A stretch of 64,000 nucleotides of DNA from Psychrobacter urativorans (GCF_904846675.1 NZ_CAJHBT010000001.1:124001-188000), one strand, 5' to 3'. Positions 43,949 through 54,202 are shown, counted from the first letter of the stretch. The notes: generated by a model from the sequence alone, not told the origin. Program-made: numbers and translations.

Positions 43949-46828
43949 TTATTTAGCTATCTCATCGACACTAATACCAAGACCACCGGCAATTAATGCT
44001 TGTTGCTGCTGCAGATGCAGTTTTGCAGACCCTGTCGCAGGTGCAGCACTAGCAGGACGCGCGATTGGATCTAATACTTTTGCTTTCGTTGCATGAGGCA
44101 CTACAATACGATACATATCTGGTGCTAAATAATACCAAGCGCCTTGATTTAGCGGCTCTTCTTGCGTCCAGACAATCTCAGTTAAGTTGCTGTATTTATC
44201 AATCTCAGCGATTAAACGTTCTCCTGGAAGCGGATACAGCTGCTCAATTCGCACGATAGCAACATGATCTAGACCTAACGCGCGGCGCTGTTCAAGTAAG
44301 TCATAGTAAACCTTGCCACCACACAATACTAAGCGTGTGACCTTATCCGCATTTTGCTGATCTATCTCTGGCAATATCGTCTCAAACTTGCCATTGGCCA
44401 GCTCTTCTAACTGTGAAGTTGCAAGCTTATGACGCAGCAAGCTCTTCGGTGACATAACAATTAACGGCTTACGAATTGGGCGCACTGCTTGACGACGTAA
44501 CGCATGGTATATCTGCGCCGGCGTAGTCGGGGTGATGACCTGCATATTATCTTCTGCACACAGTTGCAAGAAACGTTCAAGACGCGCTGAAGAATGCTCA
44601 GGACCTTGACCTTCAAAGCCGTGTGGCAATAGCATGGTTAAGCCACAAACGCGCTGCCACTTGGTCTCGCCACTAGCGATAAACTGATCGATAACGACCT
44701 GTGCGCCGTTGACGAAATCACCAAATTGCGCTTCCCAAATTATTAAGGCATTCGGAACTGTGGTTGAATAACCATATTCAAAAGCCAGCACTGCTTCTTC
44801 TGATAACAATGAATTATAAGTAGCAAAGCGCGCTTGCGACTCGCTCATATGAGCCAACGGCACATACATGCTACCGTCATTAATATTATATAGCTCGCTA
44901 TGGCGATGGGCAAAGGTACCACGACCAACGTCTTCACCCGTGATACGGACTAATGTGTTGTCATTATCCACTAAGGTCGCGTAGGCTAAAGTCTCAGCCG
45001 CACCCCAGTTCAATGGCTCTTCGCCTGTTTGCATCGCTAGGCGCTGCTCAACGACTTTTTGTACTTGGCGCTGTAGCTTATAGCCTTCTGGCATCTCTGC
45101 CATGCGACGACCATAGCCTTTAAGGATTTCAATATCGACGCTGGTATCCCAATCGTCAACTAGATCGTGACCTAAATAAGGTGTCCAATCAACGAACGTC
45201 TCAGTATTAGGCTCAAGAACTAAAGAATTCACTACATACTCGCCGCGATCGAGGGATTCACGATATTCATCTTCGTATTTTGTTTCATCATCACTATTAA
45301 TAACACCATCGGCAATGAGCTTTTGCGCATAAATTGCACGGGTCGTTGGTAGCTTTTTGATGACAGCATACATAAGTGGCTGAGTGGCTGACGGCTCATC
45401 GGCTTCGTTATGACCGTTACGGCGATAGCAGAATAAGTCAATAATGATATCTTTACCAAATTCATGACGGTAATCCAGCGCTAGCTGCGCGGCAAACACC
45501 ACTGATTCAGGGTCATCGCCATTCACGTGTAGGATAGGTGCATGTACCATTTTTGCAACGTCAGTACAGTATTCGGTCGAACGAGCATCTTCTTGACGGC
45601 TGGTGGTAAAGCCTACTTGGTTGTTAATGATGATATGTAGCGTGCCGCCCGTGGTATAAGCACGAGTTTGTGACATCTGGAAAGTTTCTTGTACGACGCC
45701 TTGGGCTGCAAATGCCGCATCGCCATGAACAACGATAGGCAATACTAAGTTACCATCTGTATCATTATGGCGAACTTGGCGGGCGCGTACTGAGCCTTCT
45801 AACACAGGTGATACGATTTCAAGATGTGAGGGGTTAAAGGCCAATGCCAAATGCGCCTCACCGCCTTCGGTCATGACGTTAGAAGAATAGCCGTTGTGAT
45901 ATTTAACGTCGCCTGAGCCTTTTTCCGGCTGCACTTTACCGTCAAATTCATCAAACAGATCAGCTGGGTTTTTACCTAAAACGTTAACCAACAGGTTCAA
46001 ACGTCCACGGTGAGCCATACCAATGACCATTTCTTTTGTACCATAACCGCCAGCACGTTGGATGATTTCATTGACTGCAGGAATGAAGCTCTCACCGCCT
46101 TCTAAGCCGAAACGCTTCACGCCGGTGTATTTACGGGCTAAATACTTCTCAAGGCCTTCAGCAGCAGTCAAACGTTCGAGAATAGACAAACGTTTTTCTT
46201 TATCGAATTTGATGTGGCCTAAATTGCTCTCAAGGTATTTTTCCATCCAGCGCTTCTCAACACTGGTAGTCACATGCATATATTCTACACCGATATAACG
46301 GCAATAGACGCGCTCCATGATTTCGATAATCTCACATAGCGGTGCTTCAGACTTACCAATGCTTAAATCGTTAGTAGGATATACAGTATCAAGGTCAGCT
46401 TCTGATAGGCCATGATAGGCTAAAGTCAGATCTTCAACCTCTGCACGCGGATCCAGCTCTAAAGGATCGAGCTGGGCACGGCGATGACCACGGCGACGAT
46501 AAGCAGAAATAAGCTGTTGTACGCTCATTTGCTTAGGGTCGATGCAGTTCGCTGCATTAGCAGCGGCTGAATTGCTAGTGGTACCAGTAAAGGCAGTGCC
46601 ACCTTTATTAGCCGTTTGATTGCGTGCAAGCAATAAAAATTGGTCTTGAATCGCGTTATGCTTAGCATCATTAGGAGATTGGTACTGTTTGAAATAATCC
46701 TGCCAATCGGTGTCGACGCTGTCAGGGTCGCCTAAGTATTGCTCATAAAGGGATTCGATATAATGGGCGTTGTCAGCGGCGAGTTCAGTATGTCCTACGT
46801 CGGCTGATTTTTTAGTTATACTATTCAT
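43949..46828 (-). CDS. sucA: 2-oxoglutarate dehydrogenase E1
   Basis: A 959-residue thiamine diphosphate-dependent decarboxylase of the OdhA/SucA type. The N-terminal E2-binding peptide segment YIESLYEQYLGDPDSVDTDWQDYF (residues 23-46) is clear. GMAHRGRLNLLVNVLGK lies near 258-274, a GDAAFAAQG-x-VQET ThDP loop near 370-383, and IINNQVGFTTS near 400-410. The transketolase-like C-terminal half includes GQGPEHSSARLERFLQLCAEDNMQV. It is the first suc gene; the 1.1 kb upstream gap and the sdhB terminator suggest its own promoter. Confidence 0.97.
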   Translation of the reverse strand: MNSITKKSADVGHTELAADNAHYIESLYEQYLGDPDSVDTDWQDYFKQYQSPNDAKHNAIQDQFLLLARNQTANKGGTAFTGTTSNSAAANAANCIDPKQMSVQQLISAYRRRGHRRAQLDPLELDPRAEVEDLTLAYHGLSEADLDTVYPTNDLSIGKSEAPLCEIIEIMERVYCRYIGVEYMHVTTSVEKRWMEKYLESNLGHIKFDKEKRLSILERLTAAEGLEKYLARKYTGVKRFGLEGGESFIPAVNEIIQRAGGYGTKEMVIGMAHRGRLNLLVNVLGKNPADLFDEFDGKVQPEKGSGDVKYHNGYSSNVMTEGGEAHLALAFNPSHLEIVSPVLEGSVRARQVRHNDTDGNLVLPIVVHGDAAFAAQGVVQETFQMSQTRAYTTGGTLHIIINNQVGFTTSRQEDARSTEYCTDVAKMVHAPILHVNGDDPESVVFAAQLALDYRHEFGKDIIIDLFCYRRNGHNEADEPSATQPLMYAVIKKLPTTRAIYAQKLIADGVINSDDETKYEDEYRESLDRGEYVVNSLVLEPNTETFVDWTPYLGHDLVDDWDTSVDIEILKGYGRRMAEMPEGYKLQRQVQKVVEQRLAMQTGEEPLNWGAAETLAYATLVDNDNTLVRITGEDVGRGTFAHRHSELYNINDGSMYVPLAHMSESQARFATYNSLLSEEAVLAFEYGYSTTVPNALIIWEAQFGDFVNGAQVVIDQFIASGETKWQRVCGLTMLLPHGFEGQGPEHSSARLERFLQLCAEDNMQVITPTTPAQIYHALRRQAVRPIRKPLIVMSPKSLLRHKLATSQLEELANGKFETILPEIDQQNADKVTRLVLCGGKVYYDLLEQRRALGLDHVAIVRIEQLYPLPGERLIAEIDKYSNLTEIVWTQEEPLNQGAWYYLAPDMYRIVVPHATKAKVLDPIARPASAAPATGSAKLHLQQQQALIAGGLGISVDEIAK

Positions 46829-47834
46829 AATAATCGTCTATTTGATAGATAAATGAATGGAATCGTGCTTATTGTTGTGTGATCCGTTGTATGCTGGGCG
46901 CTTAGACAAATTGGTGTATAACATGGAGTACTGTCTGCTAGGAATTCGATTGCTGATGGTGACTATTGCTGACCATAACGCTGTTTTATTACTTTCAAAC
47001 TTTATAATATTTGAGTTTATCTTTATAAGGTTTGAGATTATAAAGCTTCATAATGTTATAAGCTTTAGGAATATCATATAGATAAATGGCAAGCTGTCAC
47101 ATTAAGAACGTACTCATAGTCATTATTATTTGCGAACGTCCGGTCTTGTTTCCTGCCTCGTTCCACAAAATTAATTTATATATACTGACATCAGCTATAA
47201 CCAATATACTAATAGTACTGCTTTACAATAAGAGCGTTAACTACTGATTAGTTAATTTATCCGGTTGTGTCATCCAGCTAGCCGACAGATCAGCTATTCC
47301 TGCTGCAAAAGTCTTTCCTTGACTGATAAACGCTATTGTTTTGCCAAACATACATTGCTATCTAGCGTACCATGCATAAAATACCTGACATAGTTTGTTT
47401 GTACAATACTGGATATTTACGTAATAAATAGCCATTATTATTCAAATTTTCACTATGTTTTTACCATTTATTACAGCGGTACCAGTCTCAATTCAGACAA
47501 ACCTAGTCATCGTTAAGAGCAGGTAAATTTTACCATTGCTATGATAGCACCTTTATAACAACATTTTTATCACAAGTTTACAGATATTAGTATTTTTAAT
47601 GATTTCTTAGCGTTACTGTTGAAGTCATGATAGTGCAAGCTACTCACTGATTCATAACCTATGACGCTGTTACTATGTTATCACCGTCTGCGATGTTGCC
47701 GGTTTACTATACCGGCAGACTGTATAAAAAATATGATTACTTACATGCGACCAACGCGACGCTCCTATAGACTCACATAGAGTTAGATCACTGTTACGAT
47801 TGGATGAATTATTGACTGCTCTATTGGCTATTTT
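46829..47834. other. Long non-coding gap between sudden end of sdhB transcript and sucA
   Basis: About 1.0 kb, strongly AT-rich, without a convincing ORF; a 74-codon plus-strand frame at 46857-47081 has no start signal or recognisable product. A small GC-rich hairpin TGCCGGT/ACCGGCA sits at 47697-47717. The sucA promoter and a long 5' UTR must lie here, and there is room for a small RNA, but I see no terminator marking one. Confidence 0.5.
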
Positions 47835-47887
47835 GTTGACCATAAAAAACACCGCCAGATTATCGGACGGTGTTTTTTATGGTCAAC
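47835..47887 (-). terminator. Strong terminator after sdhB
   Basis: A stem of about 20 bp: GTTGACCATAAAAAACACCG with its complement, small loop, and A/T tracts that make it work in either direction. It ends the sdhCDAB transcript 28 bases past the sdhB stop. Confidence 0.93.
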
Positions 47888-47914
47888 TTTAAATAAAACA
47901 TGTAATCAGAAGTA

Positions 47915-48625
47915 TTAACCAGCTTGGTCAAGCAACATATTACGTAAGTTGCCAATTGCTTTTGTTGGGTTAAGACCTTTTGGACATACCGCTACACAGT
48001 TCATGATACCGCGGCAACGAAATAAGCTGAACGGATCGTCTAAGCGTGCTAGACGCGCTTGAGTATCCGTATCTCGGCTATCCATTACAAAGCGATTGGC
48101 GTTCAATAATGCTGCTGGACCCAAGAACTTATCAGGATTCCACCAAAATGACGGGCAGCTGGTTGAACAGCAGGCGCATAGGATGCACTCATACAGACCG
48201 TTCATCTTTTCACGCTGCTCAGGTGTCTGCAAACGCTCAGTTGGCGGCGCGGGCTGGTCATTGAGTAAGTACGGATGTACCTTTTCATATTGCTCATAGA
48301 ATTGGTTCATATCGACAACCAAATCACGAACAACAGGCAGGCCTGGTAGTGGACGAACAGTAATATTTTCCGGCAAGGTATTCATGTTAATGAGACATGC
48401 CAGGCCATTTTTACCATTAATGTTCATACCATCAGAGCCACAGATGCCTTCACGGCACGAGCGACGGAAAGTGATGGTTTCATCTTGCGTTTTTAAGCGT
48501 AATAACACGTCAAGCAACATGCGATCTGAATCAAGTAGCTCGATCGTATAAGTTTGCATACGCGGCGCTGCATCCTGATCAGGATCGTAGCGATAAATTT
48601 CGATGGTGCGAGTACCACGGCTCAT
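47915..48625 (-). CDS. sdhB: Succinate dehydrogenase iron-sulfur subunit
   Basis: A 236-residue subunit passing electrons from SdhA to ubiquinone. The N-terminal 2Fe-2S site is SCREGICGSDGMNINGKNGLAC (near 55-76). The C-terminal ferredoxin-like domain has CILCACCSTSCPSFWW near 147-162 and CRGIMNCVAVCPKGLNP near 204-220, holding the 4Fe-4S and 3Fe-4S clusters. Spacing and length are as in E. coli. A 197-base gap with an inverted repeat separates it from sdhA, unusual for this operon. Confidence 0.97.
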   Translation of the reverse strand: MSRGTRTIEIYRYDPDQDAAPRMQTYTIELLDSDRMLLDVLLRLKTQDETITFRRSCREGICGSDGMNINGKNGLACLINMNTLPENITVRPLPGLPVVRDLVVDMNQFYEQYEKVHPYLLNDQPAPPTERLQTPEQREKMNGLYECILCACCSTSCPSFWWNPDKFLGPAALLNANRFVMDSRDTDTQARLARLDDPFSLFRCRGIMNCVAVCPKGLNPTKAIGNLRNMLLDQAG

Positions 48626-48673
48626 AAGCTAAACTCCACACATAGATGATGGCCGGCAGACAAAGAATATCTT

Positions 48674-48718
48674 ATATCAGCACTAAAGCAAATTTCGTTA
48701 TCGCTATAGTGCTGATAT
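48674..48718 (-). repeat. Perfect inverted repeat in the sdhA-sdhB gap
   Basis: ATATCAGCACTA (48674-48685) pairs perfectly with TAGTGCTGATAT (48707-48718), with three further pairs beyond one mismatch. There is no U-run, so it is not an obvious terminator. It could protect or process the mRNA between the two cistrons, or bind a dimeric protein. Confidence 0.65.
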
Positions 48719-48822
48719 GACATTGTCGCTGGCGGTCACCTTTTATTAAAAAAATAAAGGATAAAACGTTTAAGCTATTCGTGCACATAAGACACACGAT
48801 TGCTTACTAATGATTGCTCTTA

Positions 48823-50673
48823 TTAGTAGACGCGGACTTTGGGCTCAATATAATCTACAGTCAGTGGGATTTTGCGCACTGGCTTATAAACGATTTTGTT
48901 ACCTTCAGAATACCACAAGGTATGCTTCATCCAGTCGTGATCGTTACGGCCGTTTGGTGCATAGTCATCATCTTCTGGACGATCATAGTCCGCTACACTG
49001 TGCGCGCCGCGACTTTCATGACGATGAGCTGCCGATACCATAGTCGCTTTCGCTACCTCATAAAGGTTTGCCACTTCAAAGGCTTCAATACGTGCGGTAT
49101 TGAATACTTGTGATTTATCAGCCAGATGAATTTGGTCGATTTTTTCGCCCAGGGCTAAGATTTTTGCGACACCTTCGTCCATCATAGCTTGAGTACGGAA
49201 TACGCTGGCATGCAGTTGCATGGTCGTACGAATCTCATCAGCCACTTCTTGGGCATTATAGCCTTCAGTAGACTGTTGCAACTTATCTAAGCGTTTAACA
49301 GTAAAATCGAGCACGTGCGTATCAAGTGGCTTATAAGTATGGTCAGCATGATGATATTCATCAACGATATGTTTGCCCGCTGCACGGCCAAAGACTACCA
49401 AGTCAAGCAAGGAGTTAGTACCCAAACGGTTCGCACCGTGGACACTGACGCATGCACATTCACCAATCGCGTAAAGACCTTTAACCACATTGCCTTTTTG
49501 ATATAAGCCGTCATCATCCGCACCCGCTTCTAGATCAGGGGTAATCACTTGACCATGAATGGTGGTAGGAATACCGCCCATCATATAGTGAATGGTTGGA
49601 ATAACCGGAATAGGCTCTTTCGTGATATCAATGTTTGCAAAGTTTTTGCCAATCTCAAATACTGATGGCAAACGCTTCATAATCGTTTCAACACCTAAGT
49701 GAGTCATATCCATAACGATGTAATCGCCATTAGGACCACAACCACGACCTTCTTTGATTTCTTGGTCCATGGAACGCGATACTAAATCACGTGGTGCTAG
49801 ATCTTTTACGGTTGGCGCATAACGCTCCATAAAGGCTTCACCATCTTTATTACGTAAGATTGCACCTTCACCGCGGCAACCTTCAGTCAATAGCACGCCA
49901 GCACCTGCCACACCTGTTGGGTGGAACTGCCAGAATTCCATGTCTTGTAATGGGATACCTGCACGAACGGCCATGCCAATGCCGTCGCCGGTATTAATAT
50001 AAGCGTTGGTAGAAGCTGCAAAGATACGACCTGCACCGCCCGTTGCTAATACGGTAATGGGAGACTGGAATACCGCAACCGTACCCGTTTCTTGCTCAAT
50101 AGCGATAACGCCATTGATATTGCCGGCTTCGTCTTTGATTAAATCAAGTGCAATCCACTCGATGAAAAACTGAGTGCCTTGCTCTAAATTCTTTTGATAT
50201 AAGGTATGTAATAATGCATGACCTGTACGGTCAGCTGCAGCGCAAGCGCGTTGTACAGCTTTTTCGCCATAGTTTGACGTATGACCACCGAACGGACGCT
50301 GATAAATCGTGCCATCCTCGTTACGGTCAAACGGCATGCCCATATGCTCAAGCTCATACACCACTTTTGGTGCTTCGCGGCACATGTACTCAATAGCATC
50401 TTGGTCACCCAACCAATCTGACCCTTTGACGGTGTCATAAAAGTGAAAATGCCAGTTATCGTTACTCATGTTACCGAGACTTGCACCGATACCACCTTGA
50501 GCGGCAACGGTGTGCGAACGAGTTGGGAATACTTTGGTAATTACCGCAACATTCATGCCCGCTTCAGCCAAATGTAGGGAAGCACGCATACCTGACCCAC
50601 CACCACCAACGATGACTGCGTCATAGTTGAGGGTTTTGATGTTGCTAATGGTATTATCTTGTCTTGTTGCCAT
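48823..50673 (-). CDS. sdhA: Succinate dehydrogenase flavoprotein subunit
   Basis: A 616-residue catalytic subunit oxidising succinate to fumarate. The FAD loop AVIVGGGGSGMRASLHLAEAG is near residues 20-40, followed by the flavinylation region PTRSHTVAAQGGIGASLGN near 50-68 with the covalent His. EFWQFHPTGVAGAGVLLTEGCRGEGA near 249-274 carries active-site residues, and GEGC-like CACVSVHGANRLGTNSLLDLVVFG lies near 407-430. The protein is slightly longer than in E. coli. It lies downstream of sdhD by 326 bases with a compound hairpin in between. Confidence 0.97.
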   Translation of the reverse strand: MATRQDNTISNIKTLNYDAVIVGGGGSGMRASLHLAEAGMNVAVITKVFPTRSHTVAAQGGIGASLGNMSNDNWHFHFYDTVKGSDWLGDQDAIEYMCREAPKVVYELEHMGMPFDRNEDGTIYQRPFGGHTSNYGEKAVQRACAAADRTGHALLHTLYQKNLEQGTQFFIEWIALDLIKDEAGNINGVIAIEQETGTVAVFQSPITVLATGGAGRIFAASTNAYINTGDGIGMAVRAGIPLQDMEFWQFHPTGVAGAGVLLTEGCRGEGAILRNKDGEAFMERYAPTVKDLAPRDLVSRSMDQEIKEGRGCGPNGDYIVMDMTHLGVETIMKRLPSVFEIGKNFANIDITKEPIPVIPTIHYMMGGIPTTIHGQVITPDLEAGADDDGLYQKGNVVKGLYAIGECACVSVHGANRLGTNSLLDLVVFGRAAGKHIVDEYHHADHTYKPLDTHVLDFTVKRLDKLQQSTEGYNAQEVADEIRTTMQLHASVFRTQAMMDEGVAKILALGEKIDQIHLADKSQVFNTARIEAFEVANLYEVAKATMVSAAHRHESRGAHSVADYDRPEDDDYAPNGRNDHDWMKHTLWYSEGNKIVYKPVRKIPLTVDYIEPKVRVY

Positions 50674-50917
50674 TACGGTTTTCCTAATGCCTGTTGATGC
50701 TTGCGAAGTAAATACAAAGATTGTCTAATAAGCTACTATATCTAAACTGCTGGATCTACATTATTAGGCATCTCGCCTATTCAGTTATCGTATGAATGAC
50801 TTAAACAATCCTCAACCACTTACTAAAATTTGCATATTCATCGTTATGTAGGGCATAGCCCGTTACTTTATAAATAAGCTTGCACAACATAAACTTATGA
50901 ATTTTATATGGCTATCA

Positions 50918-50970
50918 ACGGACTGCTTTTAAACACATTAAAAGTAAGTAAAGCTGACTGAACAGTCCGT
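50918..50970 (-). repeat. Compound hairpin in the sdhD-sdhA gap
   Basis: ACGGACTG (50918-50925) pairs with CAGTCCGT (50963-50970). Inside it CTTTTAA (50926-50932) pairs with TTAAAAG (50938-50944). It lies just after the sdhD stop on the minus strand and lacks a U-run. The rest of the 326-base gap shows no ORF. Confidence 0.6.
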
Positions 50971-50999
50971 CATTGTTTATGAGCCATAAGGTTTAGAAG

Positions 51000-51407
51000 T
51001 TAGACAGCAACGACACCAAAGCCATTACCCCAGAAAATCATGATGCCCCAGAATAGAAAAACTAAAATGGCAATAATCATTAAGGACTGTAAGACCAAAC
51101 GTAAGCCTGCAGCGCTTGAACCCATTTGACTAGTGGTAATGTAATCGGTAAATACCGTCCACATCCCAACCCAAGCATGGCCCGCAAGCGCAATAATAGC
51201 CACTAAGCTAAATAAACGCATTGGCAAACTGGTCATAAAGTTTGACCATTCATAAAAGTCTACATTACCGTGTGTTAAAAAGAAGCCAAGTAGCACAATG
51301 CTGTAGACCGCTAAGACCACTGCACTGATACGCTGAACCACCCAATCACGTGAGCCTGATCCTGTTAGACCGGTGGCGCTTTTGATTCCTGAATCATTTT
51401 TAATCAT
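51000..51407 (-). CDS. sdhD: Succinate dehydrogenase membrane anchor subunit SdhD
   Basis: A 135-residue integral membrane protein with three hydrophobic helices (about residues 24-44, 60-80 and 105-128 from the chosen start). It carries the SdhD-type RISAVVLAVYSI start of helix 1 and GHAWVGMWTVFTDYI, with the haem-ligand-type His and quinone-site Asp/Tyr region. The ATG at 51407 is preferred over the one at 51422 because it overlaps the sdhC stop (TAATG) and has GGGTGATG upstream. It anchors SdhAB with SdhC. Confidence 0.93.
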   Translation of the reverse strand: MIKNDSGIKSATGLTGSGSRDWVVQRISAVVLAVYSIVLLGFFLTHGNVDFYEWSNFMTSLPMRLFSLVAIIALAGHAWVGMWTVFTDYITTSQMGSSAAGLRLVLQSLMIIAILVFLFWGIMIFWGNGFGVVAV

Positions 51408-51793
51408 TAGAACATCACCCATATAAATGACGCGACAATTAAGATCGCTGCAATCACGAAGCTGACTACGGTCACCATACGTGCAGATTTCAGCTCTTCG
51501 TTACTGCCATTATCAGCAAATAAATGCTTGATACCCATCACAAAGTGATAGGCAATAAAGGCGACGAATACCCACGCTAAAAAGCGGATAAAGATGTTAT
51601 CGAACACGGTTTCAAAGCTCTCAGGTGATGCCAAAGAGGTTTGTAGTATCCAAAGCATGACAGGAATAAGTAAAAATAACATAATGCCAGAGATACGATG
51701 CAGAATTGATGCAATCGCGATCGGTGAGCTGTTAACGCTAATCACTTGGCTCAATGGCAGATTAATGGGTCGGTTGCTTTTCACAGCGGGCAT
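51407..51793 (-). CDS. sdhC: Succinate dehydrogenase cytochrome b556 subunit SdhC
   Basis: A 128-residue membrane anchor with three transmembrane helices. NRPINLPLSQVISVNSSPIAIASILHRISGIML (7-39) is the SdhC signature, with Ser and Arg of the quinone site. AYHFVMGIKHLFAD near 81-94 includes the axial haem His. First gene of sdhCDAB; the stop codon overlaps the sdhD start. A 1.0 kb gap with several inverted repeats lies upstream, shared with the divergent gltA. Confidence 0.95.
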   Translation of the reverse strand: MPAVKSNRPINLPLSQVISVNSSPIAIASILHRISGIMLFLLIPVMLWILQTSLASPESFETVFDNIFIRFLAWVFVAFIAYHFVMGIKHLFADNGSNEELKSARMVTVVSFVIAAILIVASFIWVMF

Positions 51794-52835
51794 CCTTTTG
51801 CGGTTATACTCGGGTATCTGCTAGTAACACTTATTGGCAAGGTTCTACCTTAAAGCATGGGGCAATACACGAGACGAATAAAGTAAGGAAGAGCTAGCTG
51901 ACCTTGCTAATTTCGTGCGAATTAATAGTTCTAAATGGCGAGCCATTTAGCCAGTGCTCATTCAATAAGGGTGTTTATTCACTACTTGTTATCGATAATG
52001 TTACTGATAAAATAAACACTGCAATCAAGTCTTAGTTGAATACATTAGCTATTCTATTGTTAATAAGTCAGTTCCAATGAGTTGCTTAACGCAAAAAAAA
52101 TAACACATCTCAGTTATCTTTTATTAAGAATAACTACACAACTGCCACTATAAAAATAGAACAAATAACGGTAACATTCAAGCCATAAACTATTGTAATA
52201 CTTATAAAATACGGAAACAATCGTAACAAAACATGAGGTCATATTCTGTTGCCAAATAAATCCTGTTATTAATTAACCGATATGAGCACTTTCAATTTGC
52301 AAAAAATTAACAGCCGTCAATAAGGTCAATTATAAAATGGCTGCCTGCTAATTACAAATTTATCCCCTAAATAGTGAATATATGGCTAACGTCAACAAAA
52401 ATTCTACCTAGCGCGACTTTTGCTGCAAATTTATTAGCGCTAATTTAGCGCTGACGACCGTTATAGCATTTCGCTGTTAAGCATACCCTGCCTATTTTTG
52501 CCAGATTTCTTATGAAAAAAGCCACCAAAATTTTGTTAAAAAGAGACAACTTTTATCATAATAAGCATTATTAAATTAGACGCTGAAAATCTTGAAAATA
52601 AGACAGAATAACCAAGCAGACATATTTTGATACAAAAATTAAAGTCAATAAGCGCCCTGAAACCACGTAAATGCGAGGGTCTACTACGAAAACTCTTTTC
52701 AAATGTTGCAGGTTTACTGGTAATATAACTAGATTATTAGATTAGTTGAATGGGTATTTGTTCATTTAACTAATAATGACGCGACGATATCCGTCGATAG
52801 CACCTTTACTCTAAAAAACCAATGGAGAGGAAATT
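51794..52835. other. Divergent sdhC / gltA regulatory gap
   Basis: About 1.04 kb, AT-rich, with no plausible ORF. Near sdhC there are two inverted repeats: CTAAATGGC-ga-GCCATTTAG (51931-51950, perfect) and GTGTTTATT ... AATAAACAC (51971-51979 with 52011-52019) enclosing a TTATCGATAA palindrome. AGCGCT occurs twice at 52436-52452. The promoters of both TCA transcripts must lie here. GGAGAGGAAATT precedes the gltA start. Confidence 0.55.
51931..51950. promoter_or_regulatory. Perfect palindrome upstream of sdhC
   Basis: CTAAATGGC, two bases, GCCATTTAG: a perfect 9+9 dyad 138 bases before the sdhC start. It may be an operator or a leader hairpin; no regulator is identified. Confidence 0.4.
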
Positions 52836-54131
52836 ATGGCTAACAATACTATATCTAGTAGTAATGCCACACTAACCGTAGATGGTAAGGAATACCAACT
52901 TCCTATTATTGAAGGCACTTTAGGACGCCCCGTTATCGACGTTGCGGCATTACAAGAATCCGGTTACTGGTCTTATGATCCCGGTTTTAAAGTTACGGCC
53001 CCTGTCGAGTCAAAAATCACTTTTATTAATGGTGGTAAAGGCGAGCTCTTATATCGCGGCTATCCTATTGATCAATTAGCAGACAACGCAGAATACTTAG
53101 AAGCGGCCTACGCTCTTATTCATGGTGATTTACCTACTAGCGACCAGAAAAAAGAATTTTACGAAAAAATTCGTGAGCATTCAGCGGTTCACGATCAACT
53201 GCGTAGGTTCTTTGAAGGCTTCCGCCGTGACGCGCATCCAATGGCTATTATGGTTGGTGTCGTTGGTGCCTTGTCAGCCTTCTACCCTGAAAGCGCCGAT
53301 GCCGTTGATGATCATCATCGTGAAATCACCGCCATTCGCCTAATCGCTAAAATGCCAACGCTTGCTGCGATGAGTTATAAATACTCACAGGGTGAGCCGT
53401 TCGTGTACCCACGTAATGACTTTAGTTACGCAGAAAACTTTTTATACATGATGTTTGCAACCCCAGCAGACGTTGATTATAAAGTGAATCCTATCATTGC
53501 TAAAGCGATGGATAAGATCTTTACCTTGCATGCGGATCATGAGCAAAATGCTTCAACGTCTACTGTCCGTTTAGCAGGTTCTACTGGCGCTAACCCTTAC
53601 GCCTGTATCGCAGCCGGTATTGCTGCTCTTTGGGGCCCATCACATGGCGGCGCGAACGAAGCGGTTCTTAAGATGTTAGATGAAATCGGTTCGGTTGAAA
53701 ACGTTCCTGAATTCATAGAAAAAGTAAAAAGTCGCGAAGTGAAACTGATGGGCTTTGGTCACCGTGTCTATAAAAACTTTGACCCACGTGCGCAAGTATT
53801 GAAAGAGACTTCTGATGAAGTCTTAAACGCATTAGGTATCAATGATCCTAAGCTTGAGCTTGCCATGGCACTTGAGAAAATTGCTCTTGAAGACCCATAC
53901 TTCATCGAGCGTAACTTGTATCCAAACGTTGACTTCTACTCTGGCATTATCTTAAAAGCCATTGGTATTCCAACGTCAATGTTTACCGTAATTTTCTCCT
54001 TAGCTCGTAGCTCAGGTTGGATCAGCCATTGGTTAGAGATGCACAGCGCGCCATTCAAAATCGGTCGTCCGCGTCAGTTATATACTGGTGAAACGCAGCG
54101 CGATTTCGTTAAAATTGAAGATCGTAAATAA
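52836..54131 (+). CDS. gltA: Citrate synthase GltA
   Basis: A 431-residue type II, hexameric-type citrate synthase. Catalytic His residues are in [47 protein letters not shown] (about 228-274). The [14 protein letters not shown] signature near 307-320 supplies the second His and Arg, and the active-site Asp lies in [14 protein letters not shown] near 364-377. The N-terminal domain typical of NADH-inhibited Gram-negative enzymes is present. It is divergent from sdhCDAB-suc and monocistronic with its own terminator. Confidence 0.97.
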   Translation: MANNTISSSNATLTVDGKEYQLPIIEGTLGRPVIDVAALQESGYWSYDPGFKVTAPVESKITFINGGKGELLYRGYPIDQLADNAEYLEAAYALIHGDLPTSDQKKEFYEKIREHSAVHDQLRRFFEGFRRDAHPMAIMVGVVGALSAFYPESADAVDDHHREITAIRLIAKMPTLAAMSYKYSQGEPFVYPRNDFSYAENFLYMMFATPADVDYKVNPIIAKAMDKIFTLHADHEQNASTSTVRLAGSTGANPYACIAAGIAALWGPSHGGANEAVLKMLDEIGSVENVPEFIEKVKSREVKLMGFGHRVYKNFDPRAQVLKETSDEVLNALGINDPKLELAMALEKIALEDPYFIERNLYPNVDFYSGIILKAIGIPTSMFTVIFSLARSSGWISHWLEMHSAPFKIGRPRQLYTGETQRDFVKIEDRK

Positions 54132-54172
54132 TTATTACTAAATCTTTTATCGACATAATTTACTAAAATCAA

Positions 54173-54202
54173 AAAAAATCCCGCTACTGTGCGGGATTTT
54201 TT
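54173..54202. terminator. Bidirectional terminator after gltA
   Basis: AAAAAATCCCGC pairs perfectly with GCGGGATTTTTT across a 6-base loop, between convergent genes. Confidence 0.93.

Noticed and set aside
46857..47081. Plus-strand ORF in the sucA upstream gap
   Set aside because: No Shine-Dalgarno and no recognisable sequence; probably chance in AT-rich DNA.
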